Below are positions 1-7,900 of a stretch of 9,480 bases of DNA, in pieces. Position 1 is the first letter of the stretch. Every line of letters begins with the position of its first letter. The translations under genes were made by a program, and so were the position numbers. The stretch is from DATAYA01 sp036272815 (lineage in GTDB: Bacteria > Pseudomonadota > Alphaproteobacteria > Acetobacterales > Acetobacteraceae), in the NCBI GenBank assembly GCA_036272815.1, contig DATAYA010000238.1:1-9480 (forward strand), written 5' to 3'. A model generated the notes under the pieces. That model saw only the letters and a list, made by a program, of their open reading frames with translations. It ran no database searches and was not told the DNA's origin.

Positions 1-192
1 CGCCCAACGCAAGAGCCATGCTGCCAAACCTGCTGGCGCCGGCGCAAGCCGCACACAACTTCGTGAGCGCCGGCGATGGCCGGGCAGGCGGCCGGCGGAG
101 TGGCGCCCGGCGGTTCGCGACCCCATTCTCTGCTGGGCCGCCGGCCCCCATGGCCGCTCCGGCTTTTTGACCCAACCGCCGAGGCACGATCT
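1..192. other. Non-coding leader upstream of ribA
   Basis: I see no gene I can support here. All three forward frames are open for some distance, but the translations are arginine- and proline-rich and match nothing I know. On the minus strand an ATG at position 19 reads out of the window after six codons (MALALG). It could begin a divergent gene, but it has only a poor ribosome-binding site and too little sequence to judge. The stretch presumably carries the ribA promoter; I could not pick a convincing -35/-10 pair. Confidence 0.4.
181..184 (+). promoter_or_regulatory. Ribosome-binding site deciding the TTG start of ribA
   Basis: GAGG lies 8 nt before a TTG codon at 193. The in-frame ATG at 76 has no comparable purine-rich tract, and the 39 residues between the two look like translated non-coding DNA. 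This favours TTG 193 as the real start. Confidence 0.55.
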
Positions 193-1326
193 TTGAGCAT
201 CCACCCGCCCCGGCGGTTCGTTCCCTATACCCCGGACGCCCGTCCCCGTCCCGAGCATACCAGACTCGTGCTGCGCGCCGCCGACGACCTGCGCCGCGGC
301 GTCCCGGTGTACCTCCAAGGGGCGTCGCCGCTGCTGATCCTCGCGGCCGAGGCGGCCGAGGCGGGCTCGCTCGCCGAATTCGCTGCCATCGCCGGCGGCG
401 GCGGCAGGACCGTGATCCTGGCCGCCACGCGCGCCGCCGCGGTGCTGCGCCGGCCGGTGCCGGAAGTGCCGGTCGCACTGCGCCTGGGCGCCGAACCGAC
501 GCCCGAGGCGTTGCGGGCGCTGGCCGATCCCGTCGCCGGCCTCGCCCTGCCCGAGCGGCTGGAGGCGGTGCCGACGCCGGCGCTGGCCGAAGCGGCGCTG
601 GCGCTTGCCAAGCTGGCCCGGATGCTGCCCGCCCTGCTCGCGGCCCCGGCCGGCACGGATGCCGCCCGGCGTGCGGCCGAACGCGGCGTGCTGTCCGTCG
701 CGGCGGCGGACGTGCTCGCCGGATCGGGCGCGGCGACCGCCCTGGTGCAGGTCGCGGCGACGGCGCTGCCGATGCAGCAGGCACCGGACGGGCGCGTCGT
801 CGCCTTCCGCGCCCCGGATACCGGTGTCGAGCACCTCGCGATCCTGGTCGGCCGGCCGGAGGAGGCGGCGGCGCCGCTGGTGCGCGTCCACAGCCAGTGC
901 TTCACCGGCGACCTGCTCGGCAGCCTGCGCTGCGACTGCGGCCCGCAACTGCGCGGCGCGATCGCGCGCATGGCGGAGGAGGGCGCGGGCGCGGTGCTCT
1001 ATCTGGCACAGGAGGGGCGGGGCATCGGGCTGGTGAACAAGCTCCGCGCCTACGCCTTGCAGGATCGCGGGCTCGACACGCTGGACGCCAACCGCGCCCT
1101 CGGCTGGGCGGTGGACGAGCGCAGCTTCGCGCCCGCCGCCGCGATGCTGCGGGCCCTCGGGATCGGGCGAGTGCGATTGTTGACCAACAACCCGGACAAG
1201 CTCGCGGCGCTGGCCGCCAACGGCATCGAGATCGCCGGCCGCGAGCCGCACGCCTTCGCCGCCAACGGCATCAACGACCGCTATCTGGCGACGAAGGTCG
1301 AGCGGCTCGGGCATCTGCCAGGGTGA
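193..1326 (+). CDS. ribA: GTP cyclohydrolase II with degenerate N-terminal RibB-like domain
   Basis: Catalyses the first committed step of riboflavin synthesis in the cytoplasm, opening GTP to 2,5-diamino-6-ribosylamino-4(3H)-pyrimidinone 5'-phosphate plus formate and pyrophosphate. Numbering is from the TTG start (377 aa). Residues from about 185 to the end match E. coli RibA closely. The zinc cysteines are C236, C247 and C249 (RVHSQCFTGD, then LRCDCG), followed by QEGRGIGLVNK, then VDER with D308 and R310 at the positions of the E. coli catalytic Asp/Arg pair, and LLTNNPDK. The first 185 residues are extra compared with the 196-aa E. coli enzyme. Their pattern (A..DLRRGVPVYL, then LILAAEAA) resembles the start of DHBP synthase (RibB), but the acidic DDEDRENEGD signature is gone, so that activity is unlikely. 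The reading frame extends upstream to an ATG at 76, which would give 416 aa; I prefer 193 because of its ribosome-binding site. The gene stands alone and converges on rhlE. Confidence 0.93.
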   Translation: MSIHPPRRFVPYTPDARPRPEHTRLVLRAADDLRRGVPVYLQGASPLLILAAEAAEAGSLAEFAAIAGGGGRTVILAATRAAAVLRRPVPEVPVALRLGAEPTPEALRALADPVAGLALPERLEAVPTPALAEAALALAKLARMLPALLAAPAGTDAARRAAERGVLSVAAADVLAGSGAATALVQVAATALPMQQAPDGRVVAFRAPDTGVEHLAILVGRPEEAAAPLVRVHSQCFTGDLLGSLRCDCGPQLRGAIARMAEEGAGAVLYLAQEGRGIGLVNKLRAYALQDRGLDTLDANRALGWAVDERSFAPAAAMLRALGIGRVRLLTNNPDKLAALAANGIEIAGREPHAFAANGINDRYLATKVERLGHLPG

Positions 1327-1343
1327 AGGGCCCGGGTGAAAGG

Positions 1344-1384
1344 CCAGGGCGCTGCCCTGGACCCGCTGGGGCCTGAGGCCCCAG
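1344..1384 (+). repeat. Double-hairpin extragenic palindrome, copy A
   Basis: Two perfect hairpins lie side by side: CCAGGGCGCTGCCCTGG (1344-1360), then, after the linker ACCCG, CTGGGGCCTGAGGCCCCAG (1366-1384). The pair begins 18 nt after the ribA stop codon. A matching pair in reverse orientation is at 1567-1609. Similar 'aggggctctgcccctggacccc' modules are common between genes in alphaproteobacterial genomes (general knowledge). Likely roles are transcript 3'-end formation or RNA stabilisation. Confidence 0.8.
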
Positions 1385-1428
1385 ACCCCGGTTCGGAAAA
1401 GCGACTGGACGCCCTCCTCGTGCTCCCC

Positions 1429-1518
1429 GTCATGGCCGGGCTTGACCCGGCCATCCACGCCTTTCTCTTGGCGGTCCGGAACCGAAGACGTGGATCCTCG
1501 GCATTCGCCGAGGATGAC
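1429..1518. repeat. Cloverleaf-like palindromic repeat element, copy 1
   Basis: The outer ends GTCAT (1429-1433) and ATGAC (1514-1518) are complementary. Between them are three arms: a perfect hairpin GGCCGGGCTTGACCCGGCC (1434-1452), ATCCACG (1453-1459) pairing with CGTGGAT (1489-1495) around a 29-nt loop, and a perfect hairpin CCTCGGCATTCGCCGAGG (1496-1513). The arms abut with no unpaired joints, so it can fold as a four-way junction. The GTCAT..GGATCCACG..CGTGGAT..ATGAC style is that of dispersed extragenic repeats in alphaproteobacteria. It has no tRNA features such as CCA or a T-loop. Confidence 0.75.
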
Positions 1519-1566
1519 AGGAAGAGTTCAGGATCAGCGCGGGTCGGTATTCTTCGGAAAGCGGGC

Positions 1567-1609
1567 CTGGGGACGAGTCCCCAGCGGGGTCCAGGGGCAG
1601 AGCCCCTGG
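1567..1609 (-). repeat. Double-hairpin extragenic palindrome, copy B
   Basis: Read on the minus strand this is CCAGGGGCTCTGCCCCTGG (1609-1591), the linker ACCCCG, then CTGGGGACTCGTCCCCAG (1584-1567). Order, linker and hairpin stems match copy A at 1344-1384 but are inverted. It begins 7 nt after the rhlE stop codon, so it sits where an rhlE terminator would be expected. Confidence 0.8.
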
Positions 1610-1616
1610 CCTACAC

Positions 1617-2834
1617 TCACGCAGCCCGGCGCATCCCCCGCGACGGCCCGCCACGCCTGCGGTTGCGGTTCGCGGGCGGCGCCTGGTGGTGCGTGCTCTC
1701 GGCCGGAACCGCGCCGACGGCGGTGAGCGCGCGGCCGGTCAGCCGCTCGATCGCCCGCAGCGATGGCCGTTCGGCGCCGGAGCACAGCGAGATCGCGATG
1801 CCGCTGGCGCCGGCCCGCGCGGTGCGGCCGATGCGGTGCACATAGCTCTCCGCCTCCACGGGCAGGTCGAAATTGACCACGTGCGAGATGCCGGAGACGT
1901 CGATCCCGCGCGCCGCGATGTCGGTCGCGACCAGCACCCGCGCCCGCCCCGACCGGAACCGGTCGAGCGAGCGCTCGCGGGCGTTCTGGCTCTTGTTGCC
2001 GTGCAGCGCCTCGGTGGCGACACCGCCGGCCGCGAGGTGTTCGGCGACGCGGTCGGCGCCGTGCTTGGTGCGGGTGAACACGATCACCCGCGCCATCGCC
2101 GCATCCTCCAGCAGCCGCGTCAGATGTGCCCGCTTGGCGGCGGTCTCGACGAAGTGGACGTGCTGCTCGATCAGCGCCGGCGTCGGCTTCTCGGGCGCGA
2201 TCGCGACGCGCACCGGGTCGCGCAGGAAGCCTGCGGCGAGCTGGGCGATCGGCGGCGGCATGGTGGCGGAGAACAGCAGCGACTGCCGCGCGGCCGGGAC
2301 CGCGGAGGCGATGCGGCGGATGTCGCGGATGAAGCCCATGTCGAGCATCCGGTCGGCCTCGTCGAGCACGAAATGCGTCACCTCCTCGAGCCGGAGATGG
2401 CGCGTGCCGATCAGGTCGCAGAGCCGGCCGGGGGTGCCGATGACGACGTCCGGGCCGCGCCGCATCCGCTCCTCCTGCGGCCGGCGTCCGACGCCGCCCA
2501 CGATGACGGCGGTGCCGAGCCGCGAGCCGGCGGCGAAGCGGCGGAACTCGCCCTCGATCTGCTGCGCCAGCTCGCGCGTCGGCGCCAGGATCAGCGCGCG
2601 GGTGCCGAACGGCCGGGCGCGGCCGGGCGTCGCGGCGAGGTGCTGGAGGATCGGCAGCGCGAAGGCGGCGGTCTTGCCGGTGCCGGTCTGTGCCACGCCG
2701 AGCACGTCGCGCCCGGCGAGCAGGGCCGGGATGGTGCCGGCCTGGATCGGCGTCGGCACGGTGAGGCCGGCGGCGTCGAGCGCGCGGACGAACGGCGCGG
2801 CGACGCCGAGGCCGGCGAAATTCTGTGATGTCAT
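1617..2834 (-). CDS. rhlE: DEAD-box ATP-dependent RNA helicase, RhlE type
   Basis: An ATP-dependent RNA-unwinding enzyme; RhlE proteins act in ribosome maturation, RNA decay and growth at low temperature. Over 405 aa all family motifs appear in order: the Q motif (F6, then PTPIQ 27-31), Walker A AQTGTGKT (48-55), PTRELA (85-90), GTPGR (133-137), DEAD in VLDEADRMLDMGF (156-168), SAT (189-191), VIVFTRTKHGA (250-260) with HGNKSQ (278-283), ATDIAARGID (303-312) and YVHRIGRTARAG (331-342). DRMLDMGFI.DIRRI and FTRTKHGA match E. coli RhlE closely, so this subtype is favoured over DeaD, SrmB or DbpA. The C-terminal tail is short and basic (about residues 380-405, NRNRRRGGPSRG), probably aiding RNA binding. 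The start is the ATG at 2834, where the Q-motif region begins; an AGGA lies somewhat far upstream (about 13 nt). Longer in-frame extensions lack family similarity. It is a single-gene unit. Confidence 0.93.
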   Translation of the reverse strand: MTSQNFAGLGVAAPFVRALDAAGLTVPTPIQAGTIPALLAGRDVLGVAQTGTGKTAAFALPILQHLAATPGRARPFGTRALILAPTRELAQQIEGEFRRFAAGSRLGTAVIVGGVGRRPQEERMRRGPDVVIGTPGRLCDLIGTRHLRLEEVTHFVLDEADRMLDMGFIRDIRRIASAVPAARQSLLFSATMPPPIAQLAAGFLRDPVRVAIAPEKPTPALIEQHVHFVETAAKRAHLTRLLEDAAMARVIVFTRTKHGADRVAEHLAAGGVATEALHGNKSQNARERSLDRFRSGRARVLVATDIAARGIDVSGISHVVNFDLPVEAESYVHRIGRTARAGASGIAISLCSGAERPSLRAIERLTGRALTAVGAVPAESTHHQAPPANRNRRRGGPSRGMRRAA

Positions 2835-3095
2835 CGGGTGTGCGTTTTCCTGGGCCGCGGCCGATGGCGCGCGTGCCTTTGTGTGTCCGCCAACCCCACG
2901 TAACGATCGGGCGGACCTGCTGCGGATGGATTGTCCCGGGAGGGGCACACGCCGGAACGGCGGGCGCCAATTACGCGACCTGGGTCAGCGGCGCGGATAT
3001 GCACGCTTTCGGGATGGAAAGCAAGGGTCAGGGATGGAATGATCCCTCGCACGCCACCTCGTCATGCTCGGCCCACGGGTCGGCCAGGGCCGCCC
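2835..3095. other. rhlE upstream region, no gene seen
   Basis: No reading frame here resembles a known protein. The region should contain the rhlE promoter and 5' untranslated leader. I found no convincing -35/-10 pair with 16-18 nt spacing on the minus strand. GGGATGGAA occurs twice at 3012-3020 and 3032-3040, and the second copy is part of a small dyad, GGGAT-N6-ATCCC. The end of the stretch (3061-3095) carries GTCATGCTCGGCC, which resembles the outer arm of the palindromic element that follows. Confidence 0.5.
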
Positions 3096-3177
3096 GAGGA
3101 CAGGCTCAGGCCGAGCATCCACGCCTTCCTTCGATGCCGCCGAGAAAGTCGTGGATGACCGGCCGGAGCCTGTCCTC
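3096..3177. repeat. 28-bp near-perfect inverted repeat, palindromic element copy 2
   Basis: The left arm 3096-3123 and right arm 3150-3177 are complementary at 25 of 28 positions around a 26-nt loop. The arms begin and end with GAGGACAGGCTC and GAGCCTGTCCTC, and their inner ends are ATCCACG and CGTGGAT. The core ATCCACGCCTTYCT..CGTGGAT is shared, in the same orientation, with the element at 1429-1518. A GTCAT (3061-3065) with GCTCGGCC (3066-3073), complementary to GGCCGAGC at 3109-3116, suggests the original element reached back to 3061. The right edge overlaps the antiporter stop codon. Confidence 0.8.
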
Positions 3178-4432
3178 AGCTGGCCGCCGGTTCGCCGCCG
3201 GTTCGAAGCCTGCCGCAGATGCGATCCGGGGGCTGCGCCCGGAACCCGAGCAGGCGGGCGGCCGGCGCCATGGTCCATCCTTGCGCGACCAGCGAGATGA
3301 CCACGACCATGAACGCCGGCTCGAACAGGAACCGCGCATCGGCGATCCCCGCGAGCATCGGAATGATCACCAGGTAGATCGGCACCGCGCCCCGCAACCC
3401 GACCCAGGACATGAACGCGGTCTCGCGCAGGCTGAAACGGAACGGCAGCAGGCAAGCCATGCAGGCGATCGGACGGGCGAGCAGCAGCAGCGTCGCGGCG
3501 ACGGCGACGACGACAAACCAAGGCGTCCGCATGAGCATGTGGGGCGTGGCCAGAAGACCCAGCATGAGGAAGAGCACGACCTGCGCGAGCCAGCCGAACG
3601 CCTCGAAGAACGCCTCCACAGCCGGTGCGGACCGGTGCTGATGCGTGCCGACAACGACGCCCGCGAGATAGACGGCGATGAAGCCGCTCGCACCGGCACT
3701 CTGCGTCACGCCGAACAGCAGCAGCGAGCCCGCCAGCGTAAGCACGGGGTAGATGGCCGTCTCGGCCTGAAGTGTCCGGAGAAGAAGCAGCAGAAGGTAG
3801 CCGCCGCCGAGGCCGAGCGCCGCGCCGCCGCCCATCTCCCTCGCGAACAGCGCAGCTGCGTGCCCGATCGTGAAGTGGCCCGGGGCCAGAGCCTGCTCCG
3901 TCAGCAGCACCGTCAGGAACACCGACATCGGATCGTTCAGGCCGGACTCCACCTCGAGCGTCGCCGCAACGCGTGCAGGAAGCGCCAGTCGGGCGCGGCG
4001 CAGCAGCACGTCCACGGCGGCGGCATCGGTCGGCGCGAGGATGGCGCCGACGAGAAGGGCAACGACCCACAGCTGGTACGGCCCCGGAGGGGGAGGGAGC
4101 AGGAGGAGGACCGCACCGACGACGCCGGCGGTGATCGCGACGCCGCCGGTTGCGAGCGCGGCCGCCGGCCAGAGCGCGATTTTCAGCATGCTGCGCCTCG
4201 TCTTGAGCCCGCCCTGAAACAGGATCACGGCGAGAGCGACGCTGCCGATCAGATAAGCGGACTGAAAATCGTCGAACACGAGGCCGAACACCCTGGCCTG
4301 GCCGAACAGAACGCCGATCGCCAGGAACACGAGCAGCAGCGGCGTGCCGAAGCGGCCGGAGAAGAGCCCGACAAGAATGCTTAGCAGCCCGAGCGCCCCG
4401 GCGAGCGCGATCATCTCATGGGCCTGGTTCAT
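3176..4432 (-). CDS. CPA1-family cation/proton antiporter, NhaP2-like membrane domain
   Basis: An inner-membrane antiporter that exchanges K+ or Na+ for protons, so affecting cytoplasmic pH and cation content. The 418-aa sequence is almost wholly hydrophobic helices, about 12-13 spans from residue 7 to 395. It carries CPA1 signatures: LFQGGL (71-76), APTDAAAV (133-140), ESGLNDP (162-168) with the N166-D167 ion-site pair, GASGFIAVYLAG (247-258), WLAQVVLFLMLGLL (281-294) and WVGLRGAVPI (343-352, R347). These line up well with the membrane part of E. coli NhaP2/CvrA. The cytoplasmic TrkA-C (RCK) regulatory domain of that protein, about 150-180 residues, is absent: the frame ends about 25 residues after the last helix, at a stop lying in the edge of a palindromic repeat. 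The ATG start overlaps the preceding gene's stop by 1 nt (TGATG), indicating coupled translation as the last gene of the efflux operon. Ion specificity cannot be told from sequence. Confidence 0.9.
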   Translation of the reverse strand: MNQAHEMIALAGALGLLSILVGLFSGRFGTPLLLVFLAIGVLFGQARVFGLVFDDFQSAYLIGSVALAVILFQGGLKTRRSMLKIALWPAAALATGGVAITAGVVGAVLLLLPPPPGPYQLWVVALLVGAILAPTDAAAVDVLLRRARLALPARVAATLEVESGLNDPMSVFLTVLLTEQALAPGHFTIGHAAALFAREMGGGAALGLGGGYLLLLLLRTLQAETAIYPVLTLAGSLLLFGVTQSAGASGFIAVYLAGVVVGTHQHRSAPAVEAFFEAFGWLAQVVLFLMLGLLATPHMLMRTPWFVVVAVAATLLLLARPIACMACLLPFRFSLRETAFMSWVGLRGAVPIYLVIIPMLAGIADARFLFEPAFMVVVISLVAQGWTMAPAARLLGFRAQPPDRICGRLRTGGEPAAS

Positions 4433-4902
4433 CACGCGGTCCTCCGGCGGACGTGATCCAGGTCGGTGCGGCAGAGCGAGCTGAACGCGAGCAGCGGTTC
4501 GGGCTCGGGGCTCTGCGACAGCGCCTTCTTCGCGAGTTCGCGCAGATCGACGCTTGGCTGCAGTTCGATCTCCACAATGGTTCTCATCACGCGTTCCGCT
4601 CCGGCAACCACCTTGGGCGGAGCGAACAGCCGCATGCGGCTGATCAGCCCGGCGATGCGCTGCTCGTCGGCCCCGACTGTGATGGCGTCGCGCGTATAGG
4701 CGTTCAGCAGCAGGTTCGACGCGGTCATGACGAAATCGGTGTAGACGGTCTCGCGTTTCGTGATCTCGTTGGCGACGCGCTGCAGGCGATCCTGACACCT
4801 TTGGGTGTACATCGCCGCGACGAAGGAGATACCGCCACCAATGAGGGTTCCCAGCAGCGCGGACAGCGGACCCATGAGGGCCGGGGTGATTGACGCGGTC
4901 AT
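4432..4902 (-). CDS. Small membrane-anchored helical protein of unknown function
   Basis: I do not recognise a characterised family. The 156-aa product has one hydrophobic, glycine-rich segment near its N-terminus (about residues 7-30, LLGTLIGGGISFVAAMY). It is followed by a hydrophilic, probably all-helical part (QRCQDRLQRVANEITKRETVYTDF is typical of an amphipathic or coiled-coil helix starting at 34), an ATRD/adeq-type middle and a tail ending DHVRRRTA. Positive charges after the single membrane segment suggest the soluble part is cytoplasmic. Its ATG at 4902 overlaps the pump gene's stop by 4 nt (ATGA) and its TGA overlaps the antiporter ATG by 1 nt. Codon use looks like its neighbours', and the frame is closed at both ends by real gene junctions, so it is very likely a real gene. 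A role linking, stabilising or regulating the pump or the antiporter is only an inference from position. Confidence 0.85.
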   Translation of the reverse strand: MTASITPALMGPLSALLGTLIGGGISFVAAMYTQRCQDRLQRVANEITKRETVYTDFVMTASNLLLNAYTRDAITVGADEQRIAGLISRMRLFAPPKVVAGAERVMRTIVEIELQPSVDLRELAKKALSQSPEPEPLLAFSSLCRTDLDHVRRRTA

Positions 4903-7900
4903 TGGGCGGCTATCTCCATCTGTTCGGCCGCAACGGGCCGGGGCGTCTTGTCGCGCGGTGCCTTGATGCCGAACCACGTCACGTAGAGCGCCGGCAGGAA
5001 CACGAGCGTCAGCACTGTCGCGACCGCCAGGCCGCCCATGATGGCGTAGGCCATCGGACCCCAGAACACGGTCGGCGCGATCGGGACCATGCCGAGGATC
5101 GCCGCCGCCGCGGTGAGCAGGATCGGGCGGAAGCGGTGTGACGTCGCTTCGACGACGGCATCCCACGGCTCGCGCCCGTGCTTCCTCTCCTTCTCGATCT
5201 GGTCGATCAGGATCACCGAGTTGCGGGCGATCATGCCGGTCAGCGCCAGCACGCCGAGGACGGCCACGAAGCCGAGCGGCTTGTCGGCGAGCAGGAGTGC
5301 GGCGACGACACCGATCAGGCCGAGCGGCGCCACGCTGAGCACGAGGAACAGTCGGCTGAAGCTCTGCAGCTGGATCATCAGCACCGTGAGGATCAGCACG
5401 AGCATCAGCGGCAGGACGGCCTCGACCGACGATCCCCCCTTCGCACTTTCCTCGACCGTTCCGCCGGTGGCGACGTGATACCCGGGCGGCAGGCTGGCGT
5501 TGAGCGCCTCGATCTTCGGCGCGATCGCCTGCACGACGGTGGCGGCCTGGGCGCCCGGGGCGACATCGGCCTGCACCGTCACCATCGGCCGACGGTCGCG
5601 GCGCCAGACTTGCGGATATTCCTGGCCGTAGTCGACGGAGGCGATCTGGCTCAGCGGCACCGATTGCCCGTTCGGCAGCGGGACCTGCAGCGTGCGGATC
5701 GTCGAGAGCGACATGCGCTGATCGGCGGAGGCCCGGACGAGCACATCGACCAGATAGATCCCGCTGCGCATCTGCGTGGCCGTGGCGCCGGTCAACACCG
5801 TGTTCAGGGCCTGCGACAGAGCTTCCGAGCTGAGCCCGAGCAGCCTTGCCTGGTCCTGATCGACCCGGATCCGCACCGTGCGCGCCGGCTCCATCCAGTT
5901 GTAGTTCACGCTGCGGGCCAGCGGACTCCCACTGACGATCTGCGCCACGTTGAAGGCGATCGACCGCACGTGCTCGGGGCTTATCCCGGTCACCCGGTAC
6001 TGCAACGGCCAACCGACCGGCGGGCCGAGCTCGAGCGGATAGGCGCGGCTGACCACGCTCGGGAAATCGTTCGCCAGCGCCTGCTCCAGCCGCGCCTTCA
6101 CCCGATCGCGCTGCGCGAGCCCCTTGGTCACGACCACGAGCTGGGCGAAGTAATCGTTGGGAAGCTGGACGTTGAGCGGCAGGTAGAAGCGCACGGCGCC
6201 CTGGCCGACGTATGTGGTCCAGTGATCGATGTCCTTGTCGCCCTTGAGCAGCTGGTCCACCCGGGCCGAAAGATCTCGCGTCGCGTAGATCGACGCGTTC
6301 TCCGGCAATTGCAGATCGACCATCAGTTCCGGCCGGTCCGACGAGGGGAAGAATTGCTGCGGCACGAAACGCATGCCGTAGAGCGCCGCCCCGAACATGC
6401 CGAGCGTGAGAGCGATCGTCACCCAGCGCGCCCGCATCGCGAGGACGAGGAAGCGGCGGAAATGGCGCAGGATCGGCCCGGGCTCGCGCGAATGCGTCTG
6501 CTTGGGCTTGTTGAGGATGTACACGCCCAGCAGGGGCGAGAACAGGACCGCGACGATCCAGGAAATGATCAGGGCGATCGCGACGACGGCGAAGATCGAG
6601 AACGTGTATTCACCGGCGGCGCTGCGCGCGAACCCGATCGGGACGAAGCCGGCGACCGTGACGAGCGTGCCGGTGAGCATCGGGAAGGCCGTCGAGGTGT
6701 AGGCGAAGGTCGCGGCCTTTTCCTTTTCCTCGCCCTCCTCCAGATGCGTGACCATCATCTCGACGGTGATCATCGCGTCGTCCACCAGCAGGCCGAGCGC
6801 GATGATGAGTGCGCCGAGCGAAATGCGCTGCAGGTCGACGCCTAGGAACTCCATGGCCACGAACACGGCGGCGAGCACGAGCGGGATGGACAGCGCCACC
6901 ACCGCGCCCGCGCGGAACCCGAGGCTGAGGAGGCTCACGCCGAGCACGATCGCGACCGCCTCCCACAGTGCCTTCATGAATTCGTCGACCGCGTGTTCGA
7001 CGGTGACCGGCTGGTCGGCGATCAGCGTCGGCTCGATGCCGACCGGGAGGTTGGCGGTGATCTCCTGCATGGCGTGCTCGACGTTGCGGCCGAGGGCCAG
7101 CACGTCGCCGCCCTTGCGCATGGCGATCGCGAGCCCGATGCCCTGCTTGCCGTTGACACGGAACATCGGCTGTGCCGGATCGGCCGGGCCGCGGGTGACG
7201 TGCGCGATGTCGCCGAGGCGGATGATCCGGCCGTTCTTCGCGACGAAGTTGACGCCCATCAGGTCCTTCTCGGAGCGGAAGGAGCCGGACACGCGGACCA
7301 GGATCTTCTCGTTGCCGGTCTGCACGACGCCCGAAGGCGTGACGGCGTTCTGTGCCTGCAGCGCAGAGATCAGGGCGGAACGATCGATCCCCAGGCCCAC
7401 CATCTGCTTCTCGTCGAACTCGACATAGACGCGCTCGTCCTGCGCGCCGAGGATGTCGATCTTGGAGATGTCGGGGACTTGCAGGAGCTGCTTGCGGACA
7501 TCGACGACATGGTCGCGCAGCTGCCGCTCGGTAAAGCCGTCCGCGGTGAAGCCGTAGACGATGCCGTAGGTGTCGCCGAACTCGTCGTTGAACGTCGGCC
7601 CGACGATGCCCCTCGGCAACGTGTTTTCGATGTCGTGGGTCTTCTTGCGGACTTGGTACCAGATGTCCGGCACCTTTGCGATCGGCGTCCAGTCCTTCAG
7701 ATAGACGAAGATCGTCGTCTGGCCGGCGCTCGTGTAGCTCTTCAGGTAGTCGATATCAGGCGTTTCCTGGAGCTTGCTTTCGATGCGGTCGGTGACTTGC
7801 TCGAGCGTGTCGGCGAGCGTGGCGCCCGGCCATTGCGCCTGCACCACCATCGTCTTGACCGTGAAGTCCGGGTCCTCGCTCCGACCGAGACGCAGGTAGG

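Larger units (their letters stand above)
1327..1616. other. Convergent intergenic region filled with palindromic repeats
   Basis: This region separates the 3' ends of ribA and rhlE. Reading frames cross it but have no recognisable product. It holds three structured elements, described separately: a double hairpin (1344-1384), a cloverleaf-like element (1429-1518) and a second double hairpin in opposite orientation (1567-1609). Together they probably terminate both converging transcripts. None has a clear T-tract, so classical intrinsic termination is not proven. Confidence 0.7.

Noticed and set aside
1..19. Possible start of a divergent minus-strand gene (ATG at 19)
   Set aside because: Only six codons fall inside the window and the ribosome-binding site is poor; nothing supports it as a gene.
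76..192. Upstream ATG start giving a 416-aa RibA
   Set aside because: No ribosome-binding site, and the extra 39 residues are Gly/Pro/Arg-rich without family similarity; TTG at 193 is better placed.
1429..1518. tRNA or tRNA-like gene suggested by the cloverleaf fold
   Set aside because: Arm lengths, missing T-loop sequence and the lack of an anticodon arm of normal size rule out a tRNA; it matches dispersed palindromic repeats.
1686..3042. Long plus-strand open frames opposite rhlE
   Set aside because: Antisense shadows of a GC-rich helicase gene: low-complexity Arg/Ala-rich translations, no domain, while the minus strand has every helicase motif.
3012..3045. Twin GGGATGGAA repeats as an rhlE operator
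   Set aside because: Only two short copies, no promoter identified nearby, and about 180 nt from the rhlE start; too weak to call.
3061..3177. CRISPR-like or insertion-sequence structure
   Set aside because: There are no regularly spaced direct repeats with spacers, no transposase frame and no target duplication; it is a single inverted-repeat element.
4903..6012. Upstream extension of the 156-aa gene's frame inside the pump gene
   Set aside because: The extension is an Arg/Asp-rich frame-shifted reading of the RND permease; the start at 4902 overlapping the pump stop is the natural one.
5178..6845. Long plus-strand open frame opposite the RND permease gene
   Set aside because: His/Arg/Asp-rich translation typical of the antisense of a GC-rich membrane protein gene, without any recognisable domain.
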